This document shows, piece by piece, positions 1 through 8,035 of a DNA stretch of 64,000 bases (positions within the stretch are counted from its first letter, which is position 1; each line of letters opens with the position of its first letter). A program made the translations under genes and the position numbers. Origin of the DNA: Acetobacter vaccinii (GTDB lineage Bacteria; Pseudomonadota; Alphaproteobacteria; Acetobacterales; Acetobacteraceae); assembly GCF_008365315.1 (NCBI RefSeq), contig NZ_CP043506.1, positions 2,655,001 to 2,719,000 on the forward strand. The letters are read 5' to 3'. The notes beneath the pieces were generated by a model, which did not search any database, was not told the origin of the DNA, and saw nothing but the letters and a program-made list of their open reading frames with translations.

Positions 1-1
1 G

Positions 2-487
2 CGTGACACCGCGATCCAGACAGGGCAGGTAGCCGGGCCGGAAGAGTGCTGGCTGACATTACGTGGCCTGCGCACCATGGGGGTTCGCCTGGCGCAGCAG
101 GCCAGTACAGCATTGGATATTGCCAAGTGGCTGGCACAGCGACCCGAGGTTGAAAGAGTGCTCCACCCAGCGCTGCCAAGCTGCCCCGGACATGATGTCT
201 GGAAGCGGGATTTTACCGGCGCAGGCTGTCTGTTTGGGGTTGTCCTCCGCCCCAGCTACACAGGGCAGGACATGGAGCGGTTTATCAACGCCTTGCGCCT
301 GTTTGGTATTGGAGCCTCCTGGGGTGGTTACGAAAGCCTTGTGCTGCCAACCAGTGGTGGCATTACACGTGAGCATGACGGCCCCCTCGCACAAAGCCCC
401 GCCTTCCGCCTTCAGATCGGGCTGGAAGTCGCGCAGGACCTACAGGATGATCTGCAACAGGCGCTCACCCACCTGTCTCAGGCATAA
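2..487 (+). CDS. metC: Cystathionine beta-lyase, C-terminal part (cut by window edge)
   Basis: The frame is open from base 2 to a TAA at 485-487 and gives 161 residues with no start in the window, so only the 3' part of the gene is present. The order of motifs (CWLTLRGLRTMGVRL near the front, then a GASWGGYESL block and a short helical tail) fits the C-terminal domain of the PLP-dependent Cys/Met metabolism family, and the SWGGYESL block is closest to MetC. MetC cleaves cystathionine to homocysteine, pyruvate and ammonia in the cytoplasm. The PLP lysine lies upstream of the window. The gene runs convergently against the ComM-like gene, 21 bases away. Another lyase of the same fold, such as cystathionine gamma-lyase, cannot be fully excluded. 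Confidence 0.85.
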   Translation, partial: RDTAIQTGQVAGPEECWLTLRGLRTMGVRLAQQASTALDIAKWLAQRPEVERVLHPALPSCPGHDVWKRDFTGAGCLFGVVLRPSYTGQDMERFINALRLFGIGASWGGYESLVLPTSGGITREHDGPLAQSPAFRLQIGLEVAQDLQDDLQQALTHLSQA

Positions 488-508
488 ACAGAGTGTGGCG
501 GTCAGGCT

Positions 509-2026
509 CTACTGGCCGCCGCCACGCACGCGAAAGGTCGCGGCTTCCGCGACATGGGCTGGCTCTACCCATGCCTCCGCCGCCAGGTCTGCTATGGTAC
601 GGGCGACACGCAACAGACGCGTATACCCTCTGGCTGAGAAACGAAACCGCGCCGCGACCGACTGCGCCATATCTTGGGCAGCAGGAGAGACCTGCAAGCT
701 GTCTAGTGCTGCGACAGCATTGACCACGTCCCCCTGGCGGGTCGCCTGTTGGTGCCGGGCTGTGGCAACACGGGCAGCCACGGCCTGTGTGCTCTCACCC
801 TCTGCCTCAGTCATATAGGACAAGGGTTCATAGGGCTGCATGGCAACATGCAGGTCCATACGGTCCAGTAACGGGCCAGAAATGCGCGCCATATAGTCTT
901 CTGCACAGCGTGGTGCTTTCCGACATTCACGCAGGGCATCTCCTATATAGCCGCAACGGCAGGGGTTCATGGCCGCGACAAGCTGGAAACGGGCAGGGTA
1001 GGTCACATGAGCCGCAGCTCTGGCTATGCTGACACGACCTGTCTCCAGCGGTTGCCGCAGGGCTTCCAATGCTGCACGGCTGAATTCCGGCAATTCATCC
1101 AAAAACAGGACACCGTGATGGGCCAGACTGATCTCACCCGGCCGGGCCTTGCCGCCACCACCGACCAAAGCAGGCAGACTGGCGGAATGATGGGGCTCCC
1201 GGCTTGGTGGCCGCCGCAGGGGCCGCCCCCCAGGCAAAAGCCCCGCAGCACTATATATGCGCGACACTTCAAGGCTTTCTACTGCACTCAAATCCGGCAA
1301 CAGCCCGACAAGGCGGGCAGCCAGCATGGATTTTCCTGCTCCCGGCGGCCCGGACAGCAGAAGTGAGTGCCCACCAGCAGCAGCTATTTCCAACGCACGC
1401 CGCCCTGTCTGCATGCCCTTTATGTCAGACAGGTCTGGGCCCGACGGCATTCCGGCAGAGGATGCGATAGGGGAAAATGTGGGTGGCGTCAGAACCTGCA
1501 ACCCATTGAAATGGTTGATCAGCGATAGCAGGTCGGGCGCAGCAAGAATGGCAATATCCCCGCCGCACAAAGCCTCTTCACCCTGCCCAGCCGGGCAGGC
1601 CAGCCCCATACCCATGGCTGCGGCTTCCAACGCGGCGGAAAGAACTCCGGAGACAGGGTTAAGGCGACCATCCAGCGACAATTCGCCCAAGGCTGCGTAA
1701 CGCGCGGCTTCCTCAGCAGGGATAACACCCATGGCAGCCAGTAGGGCCATAGCAATGGGCAGGTCAAAATGGGCACCTTCCTTGGGAAGGTCGGCCGGGA
1801 CAAGATTGACCAGAATACGTTTGACGGGCAGTGCCAGCCCGATGGATGTCAGGGCAGCCCTGACGCGCTCTCGCGCTTCGGCAACGGCTTTGTCGGGCAG
1901 GCCGACAATCAGGAATGCTGGCAGGCCGGTGGAAATCTGCACTTCCACCCAGACCGGCCGCGCCTCGATACCGGAAAAAGCAAAACTGCGAAGACGGAAA
2001 TTTAACATGCCCGTCTCCGCAGTCAT
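509..2026 (-). CDS. comM: YifB/ComM family magnesium-chelatase-like AAA+ ATPase
   Basis: 505 residues, the usual size of this family. The N-terminal part (about 10-180) is the ribosomal S5-like/Lon-like domain typical of YifB, with VGLPDKAVAEARERV. The AAA+ domain follows, with Walker A GPPGAGKS near residues 226-233 and Walker B FLDELPEF, and the C-terminal helical Mg-chelatase domain ends in FRVRGGGQ. ComM is known as a hexameric helicase that helps branch migration of incoming DNA during natural transformation; that role is inferred here. An alternative start at Met7 (position 2008) matches the usual family N-terminus MLxxxRSxA better. The gene begins 3 bases after the serA stop on the same strand, so the two are probably cotranscribed. 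Confidence 0.88.
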   Translation of the reverse strand: MTAETGMLNFRLRSFAFSGIEARPVWVEVQISTGLPAFLIVGLPDKAVAEARERVRAALTSIGLALPVKRILVNLVPADLPKEGAHFDLPIAMALLAAMGVIPAEEAARYAALGELSLDGRLNPVSGVLSAALEAAAMGMGLACPAGQGEEALCGGDIAILAAPDLLSLINHFNGLQVLTPPTFSPIASSAGMPSGPDLSDIKGMQTGRRALEIAAAGGHSLLLSGPPGAGKSMLAARLVGLLPDLSAVESLEVSRIYSAAGLLPGGRPLRRPPSREPHHSASLPALVGGGGKARPGEISLAHHGVLFLDELPEFSRAALEALRQPLETGRVSIARAAAHVTYPARFQLVAAMNPCRCGYIGDALRECRKAPRCAEDYMARISGPLLDRMDLHVAMQPYEPLSYMTEAEGESTQAVAARVATARHQQATRQGDVVNAVAALDSLQVSPAAQDMAQSVAARFRFSARGYTRLLRVARTIADLAAEAWVEPAHVAEAATFRVRGGGQ

Positions 2027-2029
2027 TGT

Positions 2030-3289
2030 TCAGCGACCCTTGTAAATCAGTCGGGCGCGAATGGTGCCTTCGATCTCTCTCAGGGCCCCCAGCAGGCGTT
2101 CATCCAGTTCAGTGTCGTTACCTGTGTCCGCCTCAATAACAACGTAGCCGACTTCACCATCCGTTTGCAGGAACTGCCCGGTCACGTTGCAGGTCTCACG
2201 CAGGAAGATTTCGTTCAGCTTCATCATCATACCCGGCACATTCCGGTGCACATGCATAAAGCGTGTGCCACGGGGGCTGGGCGGCAACTGCACACCGGGG
2301 AAGTTCACGGCACCAAGGGTGGAGCCGACATCGGAGTATTCCACCAGCTTACGCGCCACTTCCACACCAATACGCTCCTGCGCTTCGGCTGTGGAGCCAC
2401 CGATGTGTGGCGAGAGAATAACGTTCTCCAGCCCCATGATCGGGGTAGACAGCAGATCACCAGGTCCTTTCGGCTCCTTGGGAAAGACGTCGATCGCAGC
2501 ACCAAGCAGGTGGCCACTTTCAAGAGCTTCAGCCAGAGCTTCAAGGTCAACCACGTTACCACGGGCGTTGTTGATCAGGAAAGAGCCCGGCTTCATGGCC
2601 TTGATCTGCTCCGCACCCATCAGGTTTGCGGTAGACGGCAACTGCGGCACATGCAGGCTGACCACGTCACTCTGCGCCAGCAGGCTTTCCAGCGTATCCA
2701 CCGGCTGGGCGTTGCCGTGCACGAGCTTGTCCACCACATCGTAGTAAACAACGCGCATGCCAAAGGCTTCTGCCAGAACCGACAACTGGGAGCCAATGGA
2801 GCCGTAGCCGACAATACCCAGGGTCTTGCCGCGGACTTCCCAGCTATTGGTTGCCGACTTTTTCCAGATCCCCTGATGGCATTCAACGGAACGTGGGAAA
2901 ATACGGCGCATCAGCATCACGATCTCGCCCATCACCAGTTCGGCGACAGAGCGGGTGTTGCTGTACGGCGCATTAAAGACCGGAACACCGTTGACCTGGG
3001 CTGCCCCAAGGTCAACCTGGTTGGTGCCGATGCAGAAGCAGCCGATGGCCATCAGCCGGTCGGCGGCCTCGATAACCTCGCGGGTCAACTGCGTTCTGGA
3101 ACGGATGCCCACAATATGGACACCTTCCATGGCGTCCTTCAGGGCTTGCCCTTCCAGCGCGCCTTTCAAGCGCACAACATTCTCGTAGCCGCAGGCTTTC
3201 AGAAGAGCCACGGCACTGTCGTGAATACCCTCCAGCAGAAGAATGCGGATCTTGTCCTTGGAAAGAGACAGGTGCGTGCTCGTGCTCAT
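2030..3289 (-). CDS. serA: D-3-phosphoglycerate dehydrogenase with C-terminal ACT domain
   Basis: 419 residues from the ATG at 3289. This start is preferred over upstream in-frame codons because MSTSTHLSLSKDKIRILLLEG is the normal short N-terminus of the E. coli-type enzyme. It oxidises 3-phosphoglycerate to 3-phosphohydroxypyruvate, the first step of serine synthesis. Visible motifs are the Rossmann loop GIVGYGSIGSQ, the substrate/cofactor arginine in NNARGNVVD, the catalytic histidine in SPHIGGST, and a C-terminal ACT domain (HRNVPGMMMKLNEIF onward) that binds serine for feedback inhibition in the family. Serine feeds cysteine synthesis, which fits the nearby metC and the sulfate genes. It lies downstream of hisN on the same strand behind a hairpin. 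Confidence 0.95.
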   Translation of the reverse strand: MSTSTHLSLSKDKIRILLLEGIHDSAVALLKACGYENVVRLKGALEGQALKDAMEGVHIVGIRSRTQLTREVIEAADRLMAIGCFCIGTNQVDLGAAQVNGVPVFNAPYSNTRSVAELVMGEIVMLMRRIFPRSVECHQGIWKKSATNSWEVRGKTLGIVGYGSIGSQLSVLAEAFGMRVVYYDVVDKLVHGNAQPVDTLESLLAQSDVVSLHVPQLPSTANLMGAEQIKAMKPGSFLINNARGNVVDLEALAEALESGHLLGAAIDVFPKEPKGPGDLLSTPIMGLENVILSPHIGGSTAEAQERIGVEVARKLVEYSDVGSTLGAVNFPGVQLPPSPRGTRFMHVHRNVPGMMMKLNEIFLRETCNVTGQFLQTDGEVGYVVIEADTGNDTELDERLLGALREIEGTIRARLIYKGR

Positions 3290-3356
3290 TATGGAATGAC
3301 CGTCACTGTTGTGCCAAGCCGCAGCCCTATCCCAAATTCGGCCGAATGAACAGAGT

Positions 3357-3384
3357 GCTCTTTGCCGCCATGGGGGCAAAGAGC
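3357..3384 (-). terminator. Perfect 10-bp intergenic hairpin between hisN and serA
   Basis: GCTCTTTGCC (3357-3366) pairs perfectly with GGCAAAGAGC (3375-3384) around an 8-base loop. It lies just after the hisN stop and 68 bases before the serA start in the direction of transcription. There is no uridine run after it, so it may be a weak or factor-dependent terminator, an mRNA-stabilising 3' end for hisN, or part of the serA leader. Confidence 0.5.
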
Positions 3385-3391
3385 CCAAAAG

Positions 3392-4186
3392 TCAGCTCTG
3401 ACCGCCCAGAATAGCCACCGCCTGCTGGTGCAAGGCAGCGGAGCCCGCGGCCAGAACAGTGCCATCCCCCCCAATCCGCAGGGGCGCGCCGCTCCAACTG
3501 GTTATGACCCCACCGGCCCCTTCGATCACGGGCACAAGAGCCGCCCAGTCCCAAGGATTCATGCCACATTCGGTAATCAGATCAATCTGCCCCAATGCCA
3601 GCAGGCCATAGGCATAGCAGTCCCCCCCCCAGGTCATGCGACGGGCCTGCGCCTTCAAGGCCTGCCAACGGTCATGAGGGGCCGTTTCAAGGATTTCGGG
3701 AGATGTGCAGGACATCTCCGCATCAGCCAGCAGCACGGTTTTTCGGGTGCCGATGATCCCTCCCAGCGGTGAGGACAATACCGTCGGCCTGCCTGTCACA
3801 CCAACCCAGCGCTCCTCAAGCACGGGCTGGTCCAGCACTCCCAGCACAGGCACGCCATCCTTTAACAGGGCAATCAGTGTGCCAAACAGTGGCCGCCCGG
3901 TCACAAAGGCCCGCGTGCCATCCACCGGGTCCAGCAACCACTGGTAGCTGGCAGTCGCATTCTCCTGACCAAACTCCTCACCAAACACACCGTGGCTGGG
4001 CAGACGCTCGGCCAGAATAGCACGCATAACCCGTTCTGCACTGCGGTCGGCAATGGTGACAGGGCTTGCGTCATCCTTGCTCTGCACAGCCACGCCCCGA
4101 CGGAACCAGGGCCGCACAACGCAGCGTGCGGCATCCGCCAGCATGGTTGCGACCTCAACAAACAGATCTGTATCGCTTGGGCTCAT
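3392..4186 (-). CDS. hisN: Histidinol-phosphatase, inositol-monophosphatase family
   Basis: 264 residues. Metal-binding motifs of the lithium-sensitive phosphatase family are present in order: GEEFG near residue 69, DPVDGTRAF near 87-95, and WDWAALVPVIEGAGG near 212. The TRAF rather than TxNF after DPVDG is typical of the HisN branch, which removes phosphate from L-histidinol phosphate in histidine synthesis. Its ATG overlaps the TGA of the upstream cytochrome c gene by four bases (ATGA), implying translational coupling. A general inositol or 3'-phosphoadenosine phosphatase role is the main alternative; a second family member lies at 18794-19600. Confidence 0.82.
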   Translation of the reverse strand: MSPSDTDLFVEVATMLADAARCVVRPWFRRGVAVQSKDDASPVTIADRSAERVMRAILAERLPSHGVFGEEFGQENATASYQWLLDPVDGTRAFVTGRPLFGTLIALLKDGVPVLGVLDQPVLEERWVGVTGRPTVLSSPLGGIIGTRKTVLLADAEMSCTSPEILETAPHDRWQALKAQARRMTWGGDCYAYGLLALGQIDLITECGMNPWDWAALVPVIEGAGGVITSWSGAPLRIGGDGTVLAAGSAALHQQAVAILGGQS

Positions 4187-4686
4187 GGGGAATGCTCCGT
4201 GGGAGAAGGCTGCTCATGCAGGGTCTGCAAAAAGGCAATAATATCCGCACGCTGCCCGGGGTCTGAAATACCTGCAAGGGACATCCGGGTGCCGGGCGCA
4301 AAATGAGATGGCGCCTTGAGCCAGTCAGACAACAGGCGCGGGGTCCATGTCTGTGCCGCATGCTGTTTCAGCGCGCCCGAATAGGTATAGCTGGCAATCG
4401 ACGCGACAGGCCGCCCTACCACACCAAACAGGGCTGGCCCGGCAGAATCACCACCACCACGGGTCAGGCTATGGCAGAAGGAGCAGGATGAGTTTACAAT
4501 GTCCTCTCCACGTGCCGCGTCCCCCTTGGGCAGTGCTTCTTCCCTCTGCTGGTCAGGCATGACAAATGCCGGATTGGCAGGGGCTGTTGCGGGCACTGCA
4601 GCCAGCGCAAGCGCACGACACCCGACAACGATGGAAATGCTCAGCAATACCGAGAGAGCGGCCCGGTTCAGGTCCCTGCCAGTCAT
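4183..4686 (-). CDS. Monohaem class I cytochrome c, exported
   Basis: 167 residues from the ATG at 4686. A hydrophobic N-terminal segment (about residues 8-29, LNRAALSVLLSISIVVG) is a signal peptide or uncleaved anchor. The haem-binding motif CSFCH is followed by a GPALFGVVGRP loop and a methionine ligand candidate in GTRMSLAGI. The architecture fits the soluble or membrane-anchored cytochrome c of the CycM/c552 type that carries electrons in the periplasm. The gene is divergent from kdsB, a neighbourhood common in Alphaproteobacteria, and its stop overlaps the hisN start. In-frame codons upstream of 4686 give no export signal and run into kdsB, so they are unlikely starts. Confidence 0.85.
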   Translation of the reverse strand: MTGRDLNRAALSVLLSISIVVGCRALALAAVPATAPANPAFVMPDQQREEALPKGDAARGEDIVNSSCSFCHSLTRGGGDSAGPALFGVVGRPVASIASYTYSGALKQHAAQTWTPRLLSDWLKAPSHFAPGTRMSLAGISDPGQRADIIAFLQTLHEQPSPTEHSP

Positions 4687-4711
4687 AGTGTTCGGAGCAT
4701 CCTTTCCCCCG

Positions 4712-4740
4712 TTGCGTTTGGCATGCAGCTTTCCTAGACT
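4712..4740 (+). promoter_or_regulatory. Candidate sigma-70 promoter for kdsB-pheA-dapA-smpB
   Basis: TTGCGT (4712-4717) and TAGACT (4735-4740) are separated by 17 bases. The predicted start near 4747 lies 45 bases before kdsB. The kdsB ribosome site GGAG (4781-4784) sits 7 bases before its ATG. Confidence 0.42.
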
Positions 4741-4758
4741 GCCCGCCGCTTTTGTACG

Positions 4759-4787
4759 GCTATAGGCCGCGCTGTATTTCGGAGCAA
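4759..4787 (-). promoter_or_regulatory. Candidate sigma-70 promoter for cytochrome c-hisN
   Basis: On the minus strand TTGCTC (4787-4782) and TATAGC (4764-4759) are separated by exactly 17 bases. The predicted start near 4752 reads into the cytochrome c gene and therefore through the opposing kdsB promoter. Confidence 0.45.
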
Positions 4788-4791
4788 GCTG

Positions 4792-5529
4792 ATGGTATCG
4801 CCCCTTGTTGTTATCCCCGCCCGGCTTGCTTCCACACGCCTGCCAGGCAAGCCGCTGGCCGATATCAGCGGCAAACCGATGATCCTCCATGTGCTGGACG
4901 CCGCAGTGCGGGCCAATATCGGCCCGGTCATTATTGCCGCAGCCGAGCAGGAGATCTGTGATGTTGTCAGCCGGGCAGGGGGCAGGGCTGTGCTGACCGA
5001 CCCGCAACTGCCATCTGGCTCGGACCGCACATGGCAGGCTGTGCAACAGGTTGACCCCGATGGGCAGTACGATGTCATCATCAACCTGCAAGGTGACCTG
5101 CCAACCTTTAATCCGGCAGACCTGCGGGAAGTGCTGCATGTCATGGACACGCCGGGATTTGACATTGGCACGCTTGTCGCCCCTGTGACATCAGAGGAGG
5201 AGGCATCAGCCCCCTCAGTTGTCAAAACGGCCTGTCATTTTTCCGATGAGTCCCCCCACGCATCAGCTCTGTATTTTTCACGCCAGCCTATTCCTTGGGG
5301 AGATGGGCCGCGCTGGCACCATGTTGGTGTTTATGCCTGGCGCCGAGCAGCGCTGGAACGTTTTGTAAGCCTGCCCCCATCCGGGCTGGAAAAACGGGAA
5401 AGTCTGGAGCAACTCAGAGCGCTGGAAGCGGGCATGCGTATTGGCTGCGCCCGCATTGCTCATGCACCGTTCGGTGTGGATACACCTGCCGATCTGGAAC
5501 GCGCCCGTCAGATTCTTGGAGCACAGTAA
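4792..5529 (+). CDS. kdsB: 3-deoxy-manno-octulosonate (CMP-Kdo) cytidylyltransferase
   Basis: 245 residues, full length. The nucleotide-binding start VIPARLASTRLPGKPL is diagnostic, followed by NLQGDLPTF and SRQPIPW. The enzyme activates Kdo as CMP-Kdo in the cytoplasm for transfer to lipid A by WaaA, whose gene is in this window at 21594-23567. A GGAG ribosome site lies 7 bases upstream of the ATG. It heads a plus-strand run with pheA 4 bases downstream. Confidence 0.96.
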   Translation: MVSPLVVIPARLASTRLPGKPLADISGKPMILHVLDAAVRANIGPVIIAAAEQEICDVVSRAGGRAVLTDPQLPSGSDRTWQAVQQVDPDGQYDVIINLQGDLPTFNPADLREVLHVMDTPGFDIGTLVAPVTSEEEASAPSVVKTACHFSDESPHASALYFSRQPIPWGDGPRWHHVGVYAWRRAALERFVSLPPSGLEKRESLEQLRALEAGMRIGCARIAHAPFGVDTPADLERARQILGAQ

Positions 5530-5533
5530 ATTT

Positions 5534-6430
5534 ATGGTACGGCAGGTCATAGCCTTTCAGGGCACTCCGGGCGCCTATTCCGATCTTGCATGCCGCACGG
5601 CCAGACCCGGCTGGACAACCCTGCCATGCCGCAGCTTTGCAGATGCCATCCACGCCGTACACGAGGGCCGGGCAGAACTCGCCATGCTGGCGTGCGAAAA
5701 CAGCCTGGCTGGGCGTGTGCCCGATATTCATTCCCTCCTGCCTGCCTCGGGCCTGCACATTGTTGGCGAACATTTCCAACGTGTGGAACACTGCCTGCTG
5801 GTGGTGCCAGGCACCCAGATGGAACAGGTCAAACGGGTACATACGCACGCCGTCGCCATGGACCAGATCCGCAATCTGCTGCGCACCCACAAGCTGACAC
5901 CCGTTACCGAATTTGACACGGCAGGGGCGGCAGAACTGGTGGCTCTCTGGGGCAAACCTGAAGAAGCCGCAGTTGCATCAGAACTGGCTGCCCAGTTATA
6001 CGGACTTGAAATTCTTGCACGTAATGTCGAGGACGCCGCCCACAACACGACCCGCTTCTACATTGCGTCCCGCACGCCTGAGCGCCCACCAGCAGGCACC
6101 CCCAGAACCATGACAACCCTGATGTTCAGCGTTAAAAATGTTCCGGGCGCCCTGTACAAAGTCCTTGGGGGCTTTGCCACCAACGGCGTGAACATGACCC
6201 GTCTGGAAAGCTACATGAGCGGGGAAACTTTTGCTGCCACCCGCTTTCTCATGGATGTTGAAGGCCACCCCGATGACCCAGCGCTGGGCAAGGCTCTGAC
6301 CGAACTTGAATTTTTTACACAAAACGCCACTATTCTGGGTGTTTACACCCAGTCGCCCTTTCGCCACCCTCCATCAGCCAAAGGGCAGGACACGCCGCGT
6401 TCCGCACCGGCAGATGCCATATCAGGATAA
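5534..6430 (+). CDS. pheA: Prephenate dehydratase with ACT domain
   Basis: 298 residues from the ATG at 5534, 4 bases after kdsB. The frame stays open upstream inside kdsB, but MVRQVIAFQGTPGAYSDLA is the normal family beginning. It converts prephenate to phenylpyruvate for phenylalanine synthesis. The catalytic-domain signature NTTRFYI lies near residue 173 and the ACT regulatory domain follows (SVKNVPGALYKVLGGFA, then NMTRLESYM). There is no chorismate mutase domain, so this is a monofunctional dehydratase. The last 25 residues are a low-complexity tail. Confidence 0.95.
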   Translation: MVRQVIAFQGTPGAYSDLACRTARPGWTTLPCRSFADAIHAVHEGRAELAMLACENSLAGRVPDIHSLLPASGLHIVGEHFQRVEHCLLVVPGTQMEQVKRVHTHAVAMDQIRNLLRTHKLTPVTEFDTAGAAELVALWGKPEEAAVASELAAQLYGLEILARNVEDAAHNTTRFYIASRTPERPPAGTPRTMTTLMFSVKNVPGALYKVLGGFATNGVNMTRLESYMSGETFAATRFLMDVEGHPDDPALGKALTELEFFTQNATILGVYTQSPFRHPPSAKGQDTPRSAPADAISG

Positions 6431-6440
6431 GTGACTGCCC

Positions 6441-7331
6441 ATGTCTCACACATTTTTTTCCGGCTCGATTACCGCGCTCATTACGCCCATGAACCAGGAT
6501 GGCAGCCTGGACTTTCCATCTTTTGAAAAACTGGTGGACTGGCAAATCCGCGAAGGTACGTCGGCCCTGTGCGCCGTTGGCACCACAGGCGAAAGCCCGA
6601 CCCTGAGCCACGAGGAACACCACGCCGTTGTCGAGCGAACTATAAAGGTTGCCAACGGACGGGTTCCCGTTATTGCGGGGGCCGGATCAAACAGCACGTC
6701 AGAAGCCACAGACCTGGCCCGTTATGCTGAAAAAGCAGGGGCTTCTGCTGTGCTGGTGGTGGCACCCTATTACAACAAGCCAACACAGGAAGGGCTGTAC
6801 CAGCACTATATGGCTATAGCCGACGCCATTTCTATTCCCGTCATTCTCTACAATATTCCCGGCCGCTCGGTTGTTGACATCAGTGTTGAAACCATGGCCC
6901 GTCTGGCCCAGCATGGGAACATTATTGGCGTGAAGGATGCCACCGCCAATCTGCTGCGCCCGCTGCAAGTGCGTGCCGCTATTGAAAAACCCTTCAACCA
7001 GCTTTCTGGAGAAGATGGCACCGCTGTTTCCTTCCTTGCTGCTGGGGGCAGTGGCTGCATCAGTGTAACATCCAATGTCGCCCCAGCTCTGTGCGCTGCG
7101 GTCCAGACTGCCTGGCAGGAAGGTCGCCCGCAGGATGCCATTGCCATTCAGGACAAGCTACTGCCGCTGCACGATGCGCTGTTTTGCGAGAGCAACCCGG
7201 CACCGGTCAAATATGCCGCAAGCCTGCTGGGACTGGCCGGGGAAACCTGCCGCCTGCCGCTGACCCCCATTGGTGAGTTGTCCCGCCAGAAAGTCCGTAA
7301 CGCGCTTGTTGCCACCGGCCTGCTGAACTGA
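6441..7331 (+). CDS. dapA: 4-hydroxy-tetrahydrodipicolinate synthase
   Basis: 296 residues, full length. It condenses pyruvate with aspartate semialdehyde in the lysine/diaminopimelate pathway. Visible landmarks are GTTGESPTLSHEEH in the N-terminal part, YNIPGRS with the proton-relay tyrosine, and the Schiff-base lysine in GVKDAT. It lies 10 bases after pheA and 2 bases before smpB. The lysC gene for the first step of the aspartate pathway is elsewhere in the window, at 61523-62776. Confidence 0.96.
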   Translation: MSHTFFSGSITALITPMNQDGSLDFPSFEKLVDWQIREGTSALCAVGTTGESPTLSHEEHHAVVERTIKVANGRVPVIAGAGSNSTSEATDLARYAEKAGASAVLVVAPYYNKPTQEGLYQHYMAIADAISIPVILYNIPGRSVVDISVETMARLAQHGNIIGVKDATANLLRPLQVRAAIEKPFNQLSGEDGTAVSFLAAGGSGCISVTSNVAPALCAAVQTAWQEGRPQDAIAIQDKLLPLHDALFCESNPAPVKYAASLLGLAGETCRLPLTPIGELSRQKVRNALVATGLLN

Positions 7332-7333
7332 CC

Positions 7334-7840
7334 ATGTCGCAAAAATCAGGCAAATCCGGCAAAAGCTCCATGATATCCCACGGCATTGCGGCACAAAACC
7401 GCAAGGCCCGGTTCAATTATGCCATTCAGGAAACAGTGGAAGCGGGGCTTGTACTCCGTGGGCCGGAAGTCAAAAGCCTCCGCCTAGGCCGCGCGACTAT
7501 CAGCGAGGCCTTTGCTGGGGAACGTGACGGAGAACTATGGCTGTTCAACAGCTACATCCCCGAATATCAGGGGGGGGTTCTTTCCCGTTTTGATACCCGC
7601 GCCCCCCGCAAACTGCTGCTACACCGCAAGCAGGTGCGTAAATACATGGGAGCCATTGCCAAACAGGGTGCCACTCTGGTGCCGATGGACATTCACTTCA
7701 ATGACCGAGGCATGGCAAAGGTCACTCTCGGTCTGGGTATCGGCAAAAAAGCGGTTGATAAGCGCCACGCCATTGCTGACCGTGATTGGCAGCGCGACAA
7801 AGCCCGCCTGATCCGCAACAAGGGCAAGGGCGATTACTGA
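7334..7840 (+). CDS. smpB: SsrA-binding protein SmpB
   Basis: 168 residues. It binds tmRNA and delivers it to stalled ribosomes (trans-translation). Family blocks are visible: NRKARFNYAIQETVEAGLVL near residues 17-36, GPEVKSLRLGRATISEAF, the RKLLLHRKQ segment, and a basic C-terminal tail ending DKARLIRNKGKGDY. It starts 2 bases after the dapA stop and ends the plus-strand run; a bidirectional terminator follows about 150 bases downstream. The dapA-smpB order recurs in Alphaproteobacteria. Confidence 0.95.
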   Translation: MSQKSGKSGKSSMISHGIAAQNRKARFNYAIQETVEAGLVLRGPEVKSLRLGRATISEAFAGERDGELWLFNSYIPEYQGGVLSRFDTRAPRKLLLHRKQVRKYMGAIAKQGATLVPMDIHFNDRGMAKVTLGLGIGKKAVDKRHAIADRDWQRDKARLIRNKGKGDY

Positions 7841-7982
7841 AAAAGTGTTCTAACCGGCTTTGGGTCACTTTTGAGCATTCAAAAATATCGCTTTTTAAAA
7901 CTGCGCGGCCAAAAAAGTATCATTTATCTGACTTCAGACCCCACCACCCGCATAAGCCGTTTTGCCTGAACGCTTCAGTCCA

Positions 7983-8015
7983 AAAAAAAGCCCCGGTTTT
8001 AGCCGGGGCTTTTTT
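7983..8015. terminator. Bidirectional intrinsic terminator between smpB and the cold-shock gene
   Basis: AGCCCCGG (7989-7996) pairs with CCGGGGCT (8003-8010) around a 6-base loop. The stem is flanked by an A run on the left and a T run on the right, so it can terminate transcripts from both convergent genes. Confidence 0.88.
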
Positions 8016-8035
8016 CGTCGATGAGAGCGTTAGCC

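Noticed and set aside
2165..3349. Long plus-strand ORF opposite serA (394 codons)
   Set aside because: It is the mirror frame of a strongly conserved gene in GC-rich DNA and has no family features of its own.
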